A stretch of 31,262 bases of DNA, from positions 290,145 to 321,406 of the forward strand of contig NW_003141322.1 of assembly GCF_000003605.2 (NCBI RefSeq). Reading direction: 5' to 3'. The translations under genes were made by a program, and so were the position numbers. The DNA comes from Saccoglossus kowalevskii (lineage: Eukaryota; Hemichordata; Enteropneusta; Harrimaniidae). Below the pieces are notes generated by a model, which was not told the DNA's origin, searched no databases, and was given only the letters and a program-made list of their open reading frames with translations. Positions 30,412 through 31,262 of this stretch are shown in pieces. The first letter of the stretch is position 1. Every line of letters starts with the position of its first letter.

Positions 30412-31262
30412 CTGTGAAGACAAACAAAACATAAAATATGCATGCATAATTAACTTCTACTACAACAATACCAAGCTATGCTAATTGTAAATGTTCTGCT
30501 ACACACTAGTCTGACATAAAACCAATTGAAGCATGTAATACGAGATATCCCGAGAATACTGCAATGTGCAAACGAATGTATGAAGGTAAGGCGATTGTAT
30601 CAACCAACACGTAGCAGAGTGCCAGAGTGCTTTCTTACAATATTCTTGTGATGTACATATTTTGACTGTATTATTATTTTAAAGAGATACAACATTTTCC
30701 GTTTTTGAGCTGTGCAAACCTCTGCTAAGGATTCTATTTCTGCCACAATTTATATATCTTCTGTGTTCAATGTGAACACATGAAAGTGTACAAAATGACA
30801 TCAATAATCCTGAATGTGTCAATGTCAATTGGGGATGTAGTTTACGCTAAATTAGGGCAAATTTGAACAGTGCACATACATTTTTGGAACAAATGCAGAT
30901 ATAGCGGTAATACGGTATTAGATGTATAATAATAAGTATTATGTTAACTGCGATTAATTTTCATGAATGAAATTTTCATAACATAACTGATACAGGATGT
31001 AAACAAGCAGCCTGTCGGCTGAGATAGCTCCGCTGTTAGCAATGCACATGGCAATTAAAGAACAGAAGATATCATTAGAAAATGAACAAATCTGAGAGAG
31101 GTCCACATGTAGTACCTATATGTATAATATATCAAAGCAATTGGACTTGCGGTTTTCAACAAGAAGTCGAAAATATCACTTTTTACCAAAAATTACAAAA
31201 ATATTCATCAAAATTAGAGAATTAAAGATATCATTATGAAATGAACAAATCTGAGAGAGGTC
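30412..31262. other. Upstream AREL1 intron or 5' region
   Basis: The missing AREL1 start exon should be here or beyond the right edge. I found no ATG-containing stretch ending in a phase-1 donor that fits. GATATCATTA...AAATGAACAAATCTGAGAGA GGTC occurs at about 31066-31099 and again at about 31227-31262, spaced 161 bases. Confidence 0.5.

Noticed and set aside
30014-30427. Open frame reading MFVFTVSIIF... as a complete first exon with its own start
   Set aside because: The initiator would be TTG, not ATG, and the frame runs past a GTAAGT donor into AT-rich intron. The splice-bounded exon 30155-30411 explains it.

Overview
This window is animal (metazoan) genomic DNA, most likely from an invertebrate. 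It is AT-rich and intron-dense, with GT-AG introns of roughly 0.3-3.1 kb, many short inverted-repeat transposons, tandem satellites and one 172-base assembly gap (15111-15282). The exact taxon cannot be read from the sequence.

The dominant gene lies on the minus strand between 30411 and 11491. Fourteen exons join with consistent splice phases into 787 contiguous residues plus a stop. The order is a membrane-like helix, a filamin-type Ig repeat, a connecting region and a complete HECT domain. This is the ortholog of AREL1 (KIAA0317), a HECT E3 ubiquitin ligase known in mammals to ubiquitinate IAP antagonists. Only the few residues of the start-codon exon are missing. Exon borders were set by reading frame, splice consensus and recalled similarity to vertebrate AREL1.

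The most unusual feature is at the 3' end of that gene. The catalytic cysteine codon is split TG|T by the last intron. The DNA encoding the active-site strand, together with the GTAAGT donor, has been amplified into about 20 tandem units of 74-76 bp running into the intron (about 11708-13200). There is thus an array of about 20 competing 5' splice sites. Most units also carry an AG that could define in-frame 42-nt cryptic exons encoding a duplicated catalytic loop.

The introns and flanks are full of mobile and repetitive DNA. A pogo/Tigger element with TA target duplication (14390-16933) contains a decayed transposase. At least four MITE copies share a CTGT(A/G) terminus, and a larger related-looking element lies at 25381-25924. 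A 117-bp array (19600-20296) sits in one intron. A 37-bp array of about 40 units (about 8941-10470) lies 3' of the gene. A fossil LINE ORF2 tail lies at about 5790-6530.

The left 8.9 kb has no confidently recognised gene. It holds one good candidate first coding exon on the minus strand (4981-5070), one weaker candidate exon on the plus strand (3609-3684), and opposing poly(A)-type signals near 6.8-7.0 kb.
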